From Bacillota bacterium (GTDB lineage Bacteria > Bacillota_I > Bacilli_A > MOL361 > Turicibacteraceae), in the NCBI GenBank assembly GCA_003486705.1, contig DNGE01000141.1, positions 1-6,795 of the forward strand: a stretch of DNA of 6,795 nucleotides. Direction: 5' to 3'. The translations under genes were made by a program, and so were the position numbers. The notes under the pieces are model-generated. The model did not search any database, had not been told where the DNA came from, and saw only the letters and a list, made by a program, of their open reading frames with translations. Of the stretch, positions 1 through 5,995 are shown in pieces (position 1 is the first letter of the stretch; each line of letters opens with the position of its first letter).

Positions 1-2
1 AA

Positions 3-180
3 ATGGCGGTTATCCCGTACAAGTTTAGCAAAAAGACGTAAAAAAGGGCGACTTGCCGTTTAGAACGGTAGCGTCTTAAAGTACGGTTAGCCACATTAGG
101 AATGAATCAAAAGATTGTATGTGAATGAGTTACGAAAACGAAGGATTGATGGTAAAATGAGTATACGTCCTTATAGTTAA
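3..180 (+). pseudogene. possible decayed ribosomal protein L32 (rpmF-like) gene
   Basis: A reading frame from ATG at 3 gives MAVIPYKFSKKT, then a stop (39-41), then KRATCRL. The neighbouring frame over 19-60 gives RTSLAKRRKKGRLAV. Bacterial L32 begins MAVP, followed by a (K/R)TSK segment and a run of basic residues, so both fragments resemble its N-terminus, split by a small frameshift. Near codon 40 the frame reads QKIVCE, in about the place of the conserved SHxVC motif. The frame finally stops at codon 58, close to the usual L32 length of 57-60. Several internal stops (39, 69, 126) mean it cannot be translated now. The match is by eye and short, and basic AT-rich DNA can mimic it, so chance remains a serious alternative. 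The window edge hides any SD or promoter. Confidence 0.22.
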
Positions 181-344
181 AAACCAACGGGTGAGTTGAG
201 TGATGTAAACGCAACCAATGAAATAAAACAACTAATTTAGCAATGAGTATAGATTTGTTTTAAAGAAGTAGACATCTTATTATGTGATGTCATTTCATTA
301 TAAGGCTATGGGGAAACGCAAATAGCCTCAAACGTAAGGTAAAT
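181..344 (+). other. leader region of the aldehyde dehydrogenase gene, two small hairpins
   Basis: No coding frame is supported here. Two short stem-loops are visible. The first is GACATC (271-276) pairing with GATGTC (286-291) around a 9-base loop. The second is GGCTAT (304-309) pairing with ATAGCC (322-327) around a 12-base loop, ending 17 bases before the SD. No T-tract follows either, so neither is a standard terminator. No convincing -35/-10 pair was found; TTGAGT near 196 with TGAAAT 17 bases later is weak. A role in control of the downstream gene is possible but not shown. Confidence 0.3.
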
Positions 345-352
345 GAGAGGAG
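345..352 (+). promoter_or_regulatory. ribosome binding site that decides the aldehyde dehydrogenase start
   Basis: GAGAGGAG ends one base before an ATG at 354, too close for initiation, but 7 bases before the ATG at 360. The SD therefore points to 360 as the true start, removing the first two residues (Met-Trp) of the longest possible frame. Confidence 0.8.
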
Positions 353-359
353 CATGTGG

Positions 360-1736
360 ATGAATCAGTATGAGGATTTATTATTAAGTCAGAAAAAGTA
401 TCGCAAAGATCAAGGGGGGATTCGTTTAGAGCAGCGAATTGAGGCGTTAAAACGCTTGAAATTAAATATAAAAAAATATGAGCAAGAAATCGTAGTAGCG
501 TTACAAAAGGATTTAGGGAAGTCAGAATTTGAAGCGTACACGACTGAAATTGGCTTTATCTATAGTACAATTTCGCATACGTTGAAGCACATTAAAAAGT
601 GGGCAAAAGTGCGTTCAGTCAAAAATGATATGGCACAACTTCCAGGAAAGTCATCTATTTATCCGAGTGCGTACGGTGCTGTTTTAATTATTGGGCCGTA
701 TAATTATCCGTTTCAGCTACTAATTGAACCACTAATTGGAGCGATTGCAGGTGGAAATACAGCTGTGATTAAACCTTCTGAGTATACCCCTAACATTGAG
801 CAGGTAGTAAAAAAAATTATTACAGAAACATTTGATGAACGTTATGTAGCAGTCGTGTTAGGAGACTATCTTGTAAACAGTGCCTTGCTGGATTTAAACT
901 TTGATTATATTTTCTTTACGGGAAGTGTTAATGTCGGAAAGATTGTGATGGAGAAGGCGAGTCAGTATTTGACACCTGTGACATTAGAATTAGGTGGTAA
1001 ATCACCGGTCATTGTGGAATCGTCTGCAAAACTTGATTTAGCGGTGAAGCGTATTGCGTGGGGAAAATTCTCAAACTGCGGTCAAACGTGTGTAGCACCT
1101 GATTATATTTTAGTTCATGAGCATATTCATGATGAATTTATTGAGAAAATGAAGCAAGAGATTGTGCAATTTTATGGGACTGATATTGAAAAGAACAAAG
1201 ATTATGGTCGCATTGTAAACCAAAGACATATGCAACGTTTAGCGAATATTTTAAAAGTAGATGAAGCGAAAATTGTATTTGGTGGCGATGTGTTGATGGA
1301 TGAGCGCTATATTTCCCCGACAATTCTTGCTAATGTCACAGCGGAAGATGAAGTTATGAAAGATGAGCTATTTGGTCCGTTAATGCCAGTTATCAAGTAC
1401 TCAACACAAGCAGATATAGATCGTTATTTAACGAAGTATGAAAACCCATTAGCATTATATGTGTTCACAGAAAATAAGAAGTACGCAGAAGAAATCATGC
1501 AGAGATATTCGTTTGGTGGTGGCTGTATTAACGATACGATTACGCACGTTGCTTCAGCTTACTTACCATTTGGTGGTGTTGGTAACTCTGGGATGGGCCG
1601 CTATCATGGACATTACAGTTTTAAAACGTTCACTTACGAAAAGGCTGTTGTCAAAAAATCAACAAAATTTGATCTCAAACTCGTCTATCCACCGTACGAG
1701 AACCGTTTGAGTTGGGTAAAAAAACTTATGAAATAA
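360..1736 (+). CDS. NAD(P)-dependent aldehyde dehydrogenase, class-3-like
   Basis: Soluble 458-residue enzyme of the ALDH superfamily, expected to oxidise an aldehyde to its carboxylic acid with NAD(P)+ in the cytoplasm. All key residues are present (numbered from Met at 360): Asn115 in GPYNYPF, the cofactor-loop FTGSVNVG (186-193), general base Glu210 in LELGGKSP, nucleophile Cys244 in NCGQTCVAPDY, Glu336 in DELFGP, and the C-terminal PFGGVGNSGMGRYHG. The short N-terminus, total length and the NCGQTCVAPDY form are those of class-3/fatty-aldehyde-type enzymes such as B. subtilis YwdH. It ends in a basic tail with no hydrophobic anchor, unlike animal membrane-bound forms. The substrate cannot be read from the sequence; medium- or long-chain or aromatic aldehydes are family-typical. 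A terminator follows directly, and the next gene lies on the same strand. Confidence 0.95.
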   Translation: MNQYEDLLLSQKKYRKDQGGIRLEQRIEALKRLKLNIKKYEQEIVVALQKDLGKSEFEAYTTEIGFIYSTISHTLKHIKKWAKVRSVKNDMAQLPGKSSIYPSAYGAVLIIGPYNYPFQLLIEPLIGAIAGGNTAVIKPSEYTPNIEQVVKKIITETFDERYVAVVLGDYLVNSALLDLNFDYIFFTGSVNVGKIVMEKASQYLTPVTLELGGKSPVIVESSAKLDLAVKRIAWGKFSNCGQTCVAPDYILVHEHIHDEFIEKMKQEIVQFYGTDIEKNKDYGRIVNQRHMQRLANILKVDEAKIVFGGDVLMDERYISPTILANVTAEDEVMKDELFGPLMPVIKYSTQADIDRYLTKYENPLALYVFTENKKYAEEIMQRYSFGGGCINDTITHVASAYLPFGGVGNSGMGRYHGHYSFKTFTYEKAVVKKSTKFDLKLVYPPYENRLSWVKKLMK

Positions 1737-1742
1737 CAGTAT

Positions 1743-1767
1743 AGCGCCTCATCTTTTGGCGCTTTTT
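1743..1767 (+). terminator. intrinsic terminator after the aldehyde dehydrogenase gene
   Basis: AGCGCC (1743-1748) pairs with GGCGCT (1758-1763) around a 9-base loop and runs into TTTTT (1763-1767). It starts 7 bases after the stop codon. The stem is only 6 bp, and the next ATG is just 29 bases past the T-tract, so read-through into the oxidoreductase gene is likely unless a promoter hides in or before the hairpin. Confidence 0.75.
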
Positions 1768-1796
1768 AAGATATTGAACGTTTAAGGAGGGATACA

Positions 1797-2792
1797 ATGA
1801 GTCGAAACATTCGTTTTGGTGTCGTTGGAACAAATAATATTACCGATCGATTTTTAGCAGCAGCAAAGTTGAATCCTCATTTTGAATTCACGGCAGTGTA
1901 TTCGAGAACGGAGGAGCGTGGCCGTGAGTTTGCTAATAAATATGGCGTTGAACATGTGTTTACAGACTTATTAGAATTTGGAAGTAGTGATGTCATTGAC
2001 GCCATTTATATTGCTTCACCTAATGTATGTCACGCAGAGCAGGCAATCCTATTTATAGAAAATGGTAAACATGTTATATGCGAAAAACCACTCGCGTCTA
2101 ATTTATCAGAAGTAACTGCTATGTTTGAAGCGGCAAAAAAGCACAATGTGCTACTAATGGAAGCCATGAAAACAACGCTGTTGCCAAACTTTCAAGTCAT
2201 TAAAGATAACTTACATAAAATAGGAACGATTCGTCATTACTTTGCAAGTTTTTGTCAATACTCATCACGTTACGATGCTTACAAAGCAGGAACCGTTCTT
2301 AACGCGTTTAAACCTGAATTATCTAATGGGGCACTAGTCGATATTGGGGTTTATACACTCGCACCAATGGTTCAATTATTTGGATTACCTCAACATATTA
2401 AGGCGAGTGCCTATTTGTTAGAAAGTGGCGTTGACGGAAAAGGGTCAATTAGTTGTAACTATAAAGAATTTGAGGCAACAACCATTTACTCAAAAATCTC
2501 AAATTCTTATCTTCCTAGTGAAATCCAAGGTGAAAATGGAAGTATCATCATTAATAAAATGAACGAAATGAACGATGTGAAGATTATTTATCGCAATGGA
2601 GAGGTTGAGACTATTTCACTACCACAAGAAAAAGAAGACATGGTTTATGAAGTGAATGAATTTATTTCTTGCTTGTTAAATGGCTGCACGGAATCAAGGA
2701 TTAATTCAAAACAATTTTCATACGAGTTAATGTCTATCTTAGATGAGTGTCGCAAGCAATTTGGATTAATATATCCAGCAGATCAAAAATAG
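1797..2792 (+). CDS. Gfo/Idh/MocA-family oxidoreductase
   Basis: Cytoplasmic NAD(P)-dependent oxidoreductase of 331 residues, a normal family length. The N-terminal Rossmann fold is marked by GVVGTNNIT (8-16). YIASPNVCHAEQA (71-83) and the family signature CEKPLA (95-100) follow, then EAMKTTLLP (122-130), which leads into the C-terminal alpha/beta substrate domain. DIGVY (182-186) occupies the region where this subgroup keeps catalytic or substrate residues. The DIGVYTL form and lack of further motifs suggest a dihydrodiol/sugar-dehydrogenase-like or MviM-type subgroup, but the substrate is unknown. The start is set by a strong SD, AAGGAGGG at 1784-1791, five bases before ATG. It sits in the same direction as the aldehyde dehydrogenase gene, separated only by a small terminator, so partial co-transcription is plausible. 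No sugar transporter or kinase is in view to indicate a pathway. Confidence 0.93.
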   Translation: MSRNIRFGVVGTNNITDRFLAAAKLNPHFEFTAVYSRTEERGREFANKYGVEHVFTDLLEFGSSDVIDAIYIASPNVCHAEQAILFIENGKHVICEKPLASNLSEVTAMFEAAKKHNVLLMEAMKTTLLPNFQVIKDNLHKIGTIRHYFASFCQYSSRYDAYKAGTVLNAFKPELSNGALVDIGVYTLAPMVQLFGLPQHIKASAYLLESGVDGKGSISCNYKEFEATTIYSKISNSYLPSEIQGENGSIIINKMNEMNDVKIIYRNGEVETISLPQEKEDMVYEVNEFISCLLNGCTESRINSKQFSYELMSILDECRKQFGLIYPADQK

Positions 2793-2813
2793 ATGAGTGT
2801 TTGAGTTGTTTTC

Positions 2814-2847
2814 ATTGGTTAAAACTTTTAAACTAATCGTATATAAA
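2814..2847 (+). promoter_or_regulatory. dyad operator candidate and -10-like box before the Crp/Fnr regulator gene
   Basis: Bases 2814-2837 form a 24-bp imperfect palindrome, pattern ATTnGTTnAAAnnTTTnAACnAAT, with nine of eleven arm pairs matching. TATATAAA at 2840-2847 is a possible -10, with TTGGTT (2815-2820) as a weak -35 at slightly long spacing. The dyad would overlap the promoter, fitting control by a dimeric regulator, perhaps the gene's own product. It does not match the textbook CRP (TGTGA-N6-TCACA) or FNR (TTGAT-N4-ATCAA) sites. Confidence 0.4.
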
Positions 2848-2866
2848 AATCTAGAGGTGACCTTGT

Positions 2867-3517
2867 ATGTTTGAGCACGAACTATTTAAATATTTTGATT
2901 GTCGTGATTTATCCTTGTTGCACAAACGAAGCCAAGATGTATCACTATCAAAAGGAGATATCTTGTTTTTACAAGGCCATGTTGGAAGTTATGTGTATTA
3001 TGTTAAATCAGGGACGTTAAAAATTGTGAAAACGTCAGAAGATGGCATCGATAAAATCTTTTCGATTTATCATGCGGGACAATTTGTCGCGCTAAATGTA
3101 TTATTTAATCCGCCCCATTATTATATTGCAAGCGGGATTGCCGTTGAGCCGTGTGAAGTCATAGCCATTCCGATTGACACGTTGCAAGCCGCTATTTTAG
3201 CAAGTGAACAAGCGACAATGACTTGGTTTGCCCATTTGAATCAGCGGCTTGAAAACTTACAACAGTTGCTAACCGATCAAGTCTTTGTTGGGGCATTGGA
3301 ACGTTTTAGAAAATTGGTCAAAATGTTTGCAAAAACTCACGGTAGGTTAGTGGGTGAAGAAGTCGTGATTGAATTACCGATTACAAAACAAGAAATGGCA
3401 GAGCTGTTAAGTGTGAGACGCGAGACGTTTAGTCGTCTGTTAGCATCGCTTAAGGACGAGGGTGTCTGTACATTTTCACATAAGCAAATCACAGTCAATG
3501 CGAATTGGATAAAATAA
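2867..3517 (+). CDS. Crp/Fnr-family transcriptional regulator
   Basis: DNA-binding regulator of 216 residues, probably a cytoplasmic homodimer. Residues about 10-115 form the cyclic-nucleotide-binding-type beta-roll (for example FLQGHVGSYVYYVKSGTLKI and FSIYHAGQFVALNVLF). A long dimerisation helix spans about 112-150. The C-terminal winged helix-turn-helix covers about 165-215, with ITKQEMAELLSVRRETFSRL holding the turn and recognition helix. The position that carries the Arg/Ser cAMP contacts in true CRP reads as PPHYYIASG, so cAMP binding is unlikely. Only three cysteines (12, 96, 201) are present and not in an FNR-type cluster, so an oxygen-sensing [4Fe-4S] form is also unlikely. The effector is unknown. 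SD AGAGGTGA (2853-2860) stands six bases before ATG. The stop codon runs into the shared terminator. Targets may include the neighbouring genes, but only self-control has a candidate site. Confidence 0.93.
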   Translation: MFEHELFKYFDCRDLSLLHKRSQDVSLSKGDILFLQGHVGSYVYYVKSGTLKIVKTSEDGIDKIFSIYHAGQFVALNVLFNPPHYYIASGIAVEPCEVIAIPIDTLQAAILASEQATMTWFAHLNQRLENLQQLLTDQVFVGALERFRKLVKMFAKTHGRLVGEEVVIELPITKQEMAELLSVRRETFSRLLASLKDEGVCTFSHKQITVNANWIK

Positions 3518-3547
3518 AAGGACGTTTCCACACGGAAACGTCCTTTT
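3516..3547. terminator. bidirectional terminator between convergent genes
   Basis: AAAAGGACGTTTCC (3516-3529) pairs perfectly over 14 bp with GGAAACGTCCTTTT (3534-3547) around the loop ACAC. The stem ends in A-tract/T-tract on both sides, so it can terminate transcription from either direction. It overlaps the last two bases of the regulator stop codon (3515-3517) and the last two bases of the membrane-protein stop codon (3546-3548, - strand). Confidence 0.93.
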
Positions 3548-3938
3548 AACGTACTTTTTGGTGATGAAATAAGTAAGCAGCAACAAATCCAAAGAAATAA
3601 GTTATCGCATAATAGATAACATAAATAAGGCCGGAATCATTTAAAAAGAAAATCGTAATTAAAATGTACGTGATTAACGAGGTACCCAATGCGAGGATAT
3701 GGCTAGATTTTGTTAAATAGGCGATCCCGCCTTGGATAAAAAATAACATTGGATAGACAAAGATAAGACTAATAATAAATAATAACCGTGCAATGGCTAC
3801 AATATTCATAAAGCAAATGATTGCAATTAAAAGCATTAAGATAGAAGGAAAAAGCAGGCATCTCAAATGACTTGCTGATAACTCAAAAGTCGGTAAGGTA
3901 TCAACTTTTTGCGGCTGATGAGTTTGGTTAATTTTCAT
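3546..3938 (-). CDS. small membrane protein with about four transmembrane segments, unknown function
   Basis: I do not recognise this 130-residue protein. After a polar N-terminus (about 1-25) it is almost entirely hydrophobic. Likely membrane segments are near 28-50 (LLFPSILMLLIAIICFMNIV), 52-74, 80-98 and 104-124. It ends with a short basic tail, HHQKVR. No signal-peptidase site, catalytic motif or transporter signature is visible. Its size and layout resemble many small four-helix integral membrane proteins of Bacillota whose roles are unknown. The start is well supported by SD AAGGGGAG (3945-3952 on the complement), six bases before ATG. It has its own promoter at 3971-3999 and converges on the regulator gene, so it is a separate single-gene unit. 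A palindrome over the promoter suggests it is regulated. Confidence 0.85.
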   Translation of the reverse strand: MKINQTHQPQKVDTLPTFELSASHLRCLLFPSILMLLIAIICFMNIVAIARLLFIISLIFVYPMLFFIQGGIAYLTKSSHILALGTSLITYILITIFFLNDSGLIYVIYYAITYFFGFVAAYLFHHQKVR

Positions 3939-3958
3939 AGTAGACTCCCCTTAAAATA

Positions 3959-3975
3959 AATATTTACTAAATATT
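3959..3975. repeat. perfect 17-bp palindrome at the membrane-protein promoter
   Basis: AATATTTA (3959-3966), central C, TAAATATT (3968-3975) is a perfect inverted repeat with 8-bp arms. Its right arm covers most of the -10 box of the - strand promoter, and the rest lies over the expected transcription start. This is a typical place for a repressor operator. AT-rich composition makes a chance palindrome easier. Confidence 0.45.
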
Positions 3976-3999
3976 ACCACAACTTCGTAGTAAGGTAAA
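3971..3999 (-). promoter_or_regulatory. promoter of the small membrane-protein gene
   Basis: Read on the complement: -35 TTTACC (3994-3999), a 17-base spacer, and -10 TAATAT (3971-3976) preceded by TGG, an extended -10 feature. Each hexamer matches the SigA consensus at four of six positions. The predicted start would lie about 25 bases upstream of the coding start. Confidence 0.55.
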
Positions 4000-4220
4000 T
4001 CTTTTTAGTTAAAATGACGACATTGAGAAAATATATTTTAGTCTTCTATGCAAGAAAAATCCAGTTGCAACCAACCTTTTATCCAAACTAGACTAGAGGA
4101 TTAAGCCATTTTATTCGTGAAATTTGTCGACTTTGAACGATAAAATGGATAGAGTGTTAAAATGCTACAAAAAAGTTAATTTTTATACATTTTTCTATAT
4201 TTTTAAACATTAAAATTTTA
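4000..4220. other. intergenic region with a long inverted repeat
   Basis: No coding frame is supported. The notable element is CCATTTTATTCG (4106-4117) against CGATAAAATGG (4138-4148), an 11-bp match with one bulged base around a 20-base loop containing GTCGAC. No T-tract follows on either strand, so it is not a normal terminator. It lies between the divergent promoters of the membrane-protein gene and the beta-helix gene and may be a regulator binding site or a remnant. The rest is plain AT-rich DNA, very T-rich from 4179 to 4204. Confidence 0.4.
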
Positions 4221-4226
4221 TATAAT
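4221..4226 (+). promoter_or_regulatory. -10 box (TATAAT) upstream of the beta-helix gene
   Basis: A consensus TATAAT follows a strongly AT-rich stretch. The matching -35 position (about 4198-4203) reads TATTTT, a poor hexamer, so the promoter may need an activator. Transcription from here would give a leader of roughly 230 bases before the GTG at 4460. Confidence 0.45.
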
Positions 4227-4279
4227 AGAGTGGTACTTTATAAGTTCCAAATAGAATTAAATGAGAAGGACTGTCAATC

Positions 4280-4345
4280 ATGAGCTTGACTAGAATATCC
4301 TTCAAACTTAAACTATTTCACTTATATAGAACACAGTCGAAATAA
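4280..4345 (+). CDS. 21-codon reading frame with its own SD (leader peptide or remnant N-terminus)
   Basis: AGAAGGA (4264-4270) lies 9 bases before an ATG that encodes MSLTRISFKLKLFHLYRTQSK and stops with TAA at 4343. It lies about 55 bases downstream of a TATAAT box, which makes it the first translatable frame on the predicted transcript. The frame is the same as that of the beta-helix protein starting at 4460. The 38 codons between hold two more stops (4352, 4397). It may be a small leader peptide that influences downstream translation. It may also be the eroded original N-terminus of the adhesin. It is short and basic-hydrophobic but not a good secretion signal. I do not recognise it. Confidence 0.3.
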   Translation: MSLTRISFKLKLFHLYRTQSK

Positions 4346-4373
4346 AAAGAATGACACGTGAGACTTAATGATA

Positions 4374-4402
4374 ATTTCTTGAGACGATTTGTCTTATGAA
4401 AT
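4374..4402 (+). promoter_or_regulatory. hairpin in the leader of the beta-helix gene
   Basis: ATTTCTTGAGAC (4374-4385) pairs with GTCTTATGAAAT (4391-4402) around the 5-base loop GATTT. The 12-position stem has one T-T mismatch and one G-U pair. It lies 28 bases after the stop of the 21-codon frame and 45 bases before the SD of the main gene. No T-tract follows, so it is not an intrinsic terminator. Confidence 0.4.
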
Positions 4403-4447
4403 AATGGTTTTAGGTATGACCGTGTGTATGCTTTTAATTTCTTAATT

Positions 4448-4455
4448 GAGGTGAT
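4448..4455 (+). promoter_or_regulatory. ribosome binding site that sets a GTG start for the beta-helix protein
   Basis: GAGGTGAT, with core AGGTG at 4449-4453, stands 6 bases before GTG at 4460. The upstream ATG at 4424 in the same frame has no SD; its preceding bases read ACCGTGTGT. The GTG is therefore the better start. Confidence 0.75.
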
Positions 4456-4459
4456 TCAA

Positions 4460-5980
4460 GTGGAAAAACGAAACAATTTGTTTTCCACATGGTCGCAGTT
4501 GACTGATTCTAAGAGTGAGTATGATTTTACTTCTGATGAAGTTGTAAAATCGGATAGGAATTCAAGTGCGAATCCAATGGACACCATAGGGGAGGCGACT
4601 GCTAATAGCCATGTGGCGCTTGAGGAAGACGGTCGTGTGTCAATTGTAACAGTAAAGAATGAGGAAGAATTTTTAGCAGCTATTGTTAGTCATCAAATTA
4701 ATCAAATTCATTTACATGATTCAATTGATTTGTCTAACCGTATGAATCAAGTGATTGATTTGGCCGTAGATGGCATGCAGATTTTTGGACACGGACATTG
4801 TATTTATGTTCCGTCTTGTAACGATTATGGAATGTGCTTAAATATTTCAGGGCGCCACATTGAATTAGAAAATGTTGTGATTGAGGCTGTCAAAAGAAAA
4901 GGCCGCTTAAAATCAAACGCCTTAACAATTACAGGAAGCAACGTATTATTAAACCATGTCGTGATTCAAAATGCTGATCGTGCAGCAGTCTATGTGTATG
5001 AAGCAATGGGAGTACGTTTAGAAAATGTCACTCTTATTGGGCAAGCAACGGCTCATTTTTACCATCAAGTTGGATTATCGATTAATGCATCGGATGTGTA
5101 CGTTCACAACTTATGTGTTGATGGGAATGCAACAGGTGTGTCGGTTGTGTGTGGCCATCATCCGAAAACGGGGGAAATTAAAACATCGGGTCTACATGTA
5201 TCGGGCTATTTAAAAGTCAATCAATGTGTAACTCAAATTAAAGCGCAAACAGCAAAAGGCGCTCTCATTATGTGTGATGACGACCAGGTCAATGCATCAG
5301 CAACTTTATCTGGTGTGACAACGTATCGCGTTAATGAGATGGTTGAATCCAATGAAGAATTAAGCAAACCAACCGTTAAGAAAATGAACACGTTAAGCTC
5401 AATTGCTTACAAACAGTTAGTAACAGTAAAAGATGAAGATTGTCTGACACAAGACGTGATAAGTCATGTTCAAGTATCAGAAGTCGAAGTGAAAAATCAT
5501 GTCCTAGGTCAAATTAAAGTAAGTTTTGTGATCGATAAGTCATTAAATTTATCTCTATTATCACGTGATAACCTAATAATTGATGCCATCGATCAACGCA
5601 CGGGTGATGTTTTAAAGTCAAAAAATAAAACATGGCTTGAGTATATGTATGATGAAGATAAAAAAGGTTATGGCGTTGGTTCTAAAATTAAACCAGGAAC
5701 ATACTTCGCAATCTTTAGTTCCGAACAGTTACAGCGTGTTTCGCCTGAGAATGTGGTGATTAAAATCACAGCTAATTTAGATGGAGTCAAAGTTTTCGAC
5801 CATTATGAGGTGGAATGTATAGAACACGGTGAGTCGCGTTTAGCCATTCAAAACGAGAAAGTCAGAATTAGACTTTCATCAATACCTCTAAAGTGGTTGC
5901 AAAAAACCAAAGGCTTTGCATTAGATGTGATATCGGGTGAGCAAGTTGTGCCGACGGTAGATTTCATCAGAGATACTTAG
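4460..5980 (+). CDS. right-handed beta-helix (pectate-lyase-like adhesive type) protein without signal peptide
   Basis: Protein of 506 residues from GTG. Residues about 1-58 are polar and low-complexity. From about 60 (VSIVTVKNEEEFLAAI) comes the pattern of pectate-lyase-like adhesive domains: an opening strand, then a stacked series of short strands with turns, such as IDLAVDGMQIFGHGHCIYV, HIELENVVIEAV, NVLLNHVVIQNADRAAVYVY and VRLENVTLIG, to about residue 285. No pectate-lyase catalytic triad is evident, so binding rather than cleavage is inferred. Residues about 335-505 look like one or two beta-sandwich modules, including GSKIKPGTYFAIF. Relatives are usually secreted or wall-anchored, but here there is no signal peptide, LPXTG motif or membrane segment, and nine cysteines (114, 120, 126, 219, 231, 256, 272, 328, 453) are present. 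It may be cytoplasmic, or a surviving module of a broken adhesin. Decayed adhesin repeats follow. Confidence 0.8.
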   Translation: MEKRNNLFSTWSQLTDSKSEYDFTSDEVVKSDRNSSANPMDTIGEATANSHVALEEDGRVSIVTVKNEEEFLAAIVSHQINQIHLHDSIDLSNRMNQVIDLAVDGMQIFGHGHCIYVPSCNDYGMCLNISGRHIELENVVIEAVKRKGRLKSNALTITGSNVLLNHVVIQNADRAAVYVYEAMGVRLENVTLIGQATAHFYHQVGLSINASDVYVHNLCVDGNATGVSVVCGHHPKTGEIKTSGLHVSGYLKVNQCVTQIKAQTAKGALIMCDDDQVNASATLSGVTTYRVNEMVESNEELSKPTVKKMNTLSSIAYKQLVTVKDEDCLTQDVISHVQVSEVEVKNHVLGQIKVSFVIDKSLNLSLLSRDNLIIDAIDQRTGDVLKSKNKTWLEYMYDEDKKGYGVGSKIKPGTYFAIFSSEQLQRVSPENVVIKITANLDGVKVFDHYEVECIEHGESRLAIQNEKVRIRLSSIPLKWLQKTKGFALDVISGEQVVPTVDFIRDT

Positions 5981-5995
5981 CTTCGCGCAAGCTAA
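5977..5995 (+). other. hairpin overlapping the stop of the beta-helix gene
   Basis: TTAGCTT (5977-5983) pairs perfectly with AAGCTAA (5989-5995) around the loop CGCGC, and the TAG stop (5978-5980) lies in its left arm. No T-tract follows, so termination is doubtful. It may instead protect the 3' end of the message or be a terminator that lost its tail. Confidence 0.45.

Noticed and set aside
304..336. GCAAATAGCCTCAAACGTAAGG resembles the core of a c-di-GMP-I (GEMM) riboswitch
   Set aside because: The partner elements are absent: the tetraloop hairpin within the GGC/GCC stem and the downstream GCCGGG-type tetraloop-receptor arm. The gene's SD begins only a few bases later, leaving no room for them.
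1138..1323. 61-codon frame on the - strand inside the aldehyde dehydrogenase gene
   Set aside because: It lies wholly within a conserved, well-supported gene on the other strand and shows no recognisable motif.
1459..1710. 83-codon + strand frame inside the aldehyde dehydrogenase gene
   Set aside because: It is an out-of-frame shadow of the C-terminal coding region, with a composition that does not look like a protein.
3337..3531. 64-codon - strand frame over the end of the regulator gene
   Set aside because: It covers the conserved helix-turn-helix coding region in antisense and starts inside the terminator hairpin.
5025..5213. 62-codon + strand frame inside the beta-helix gene
   Set aside because: It is a shadow frame overlapping the beta-helix coding sequence, with no family resemblance.
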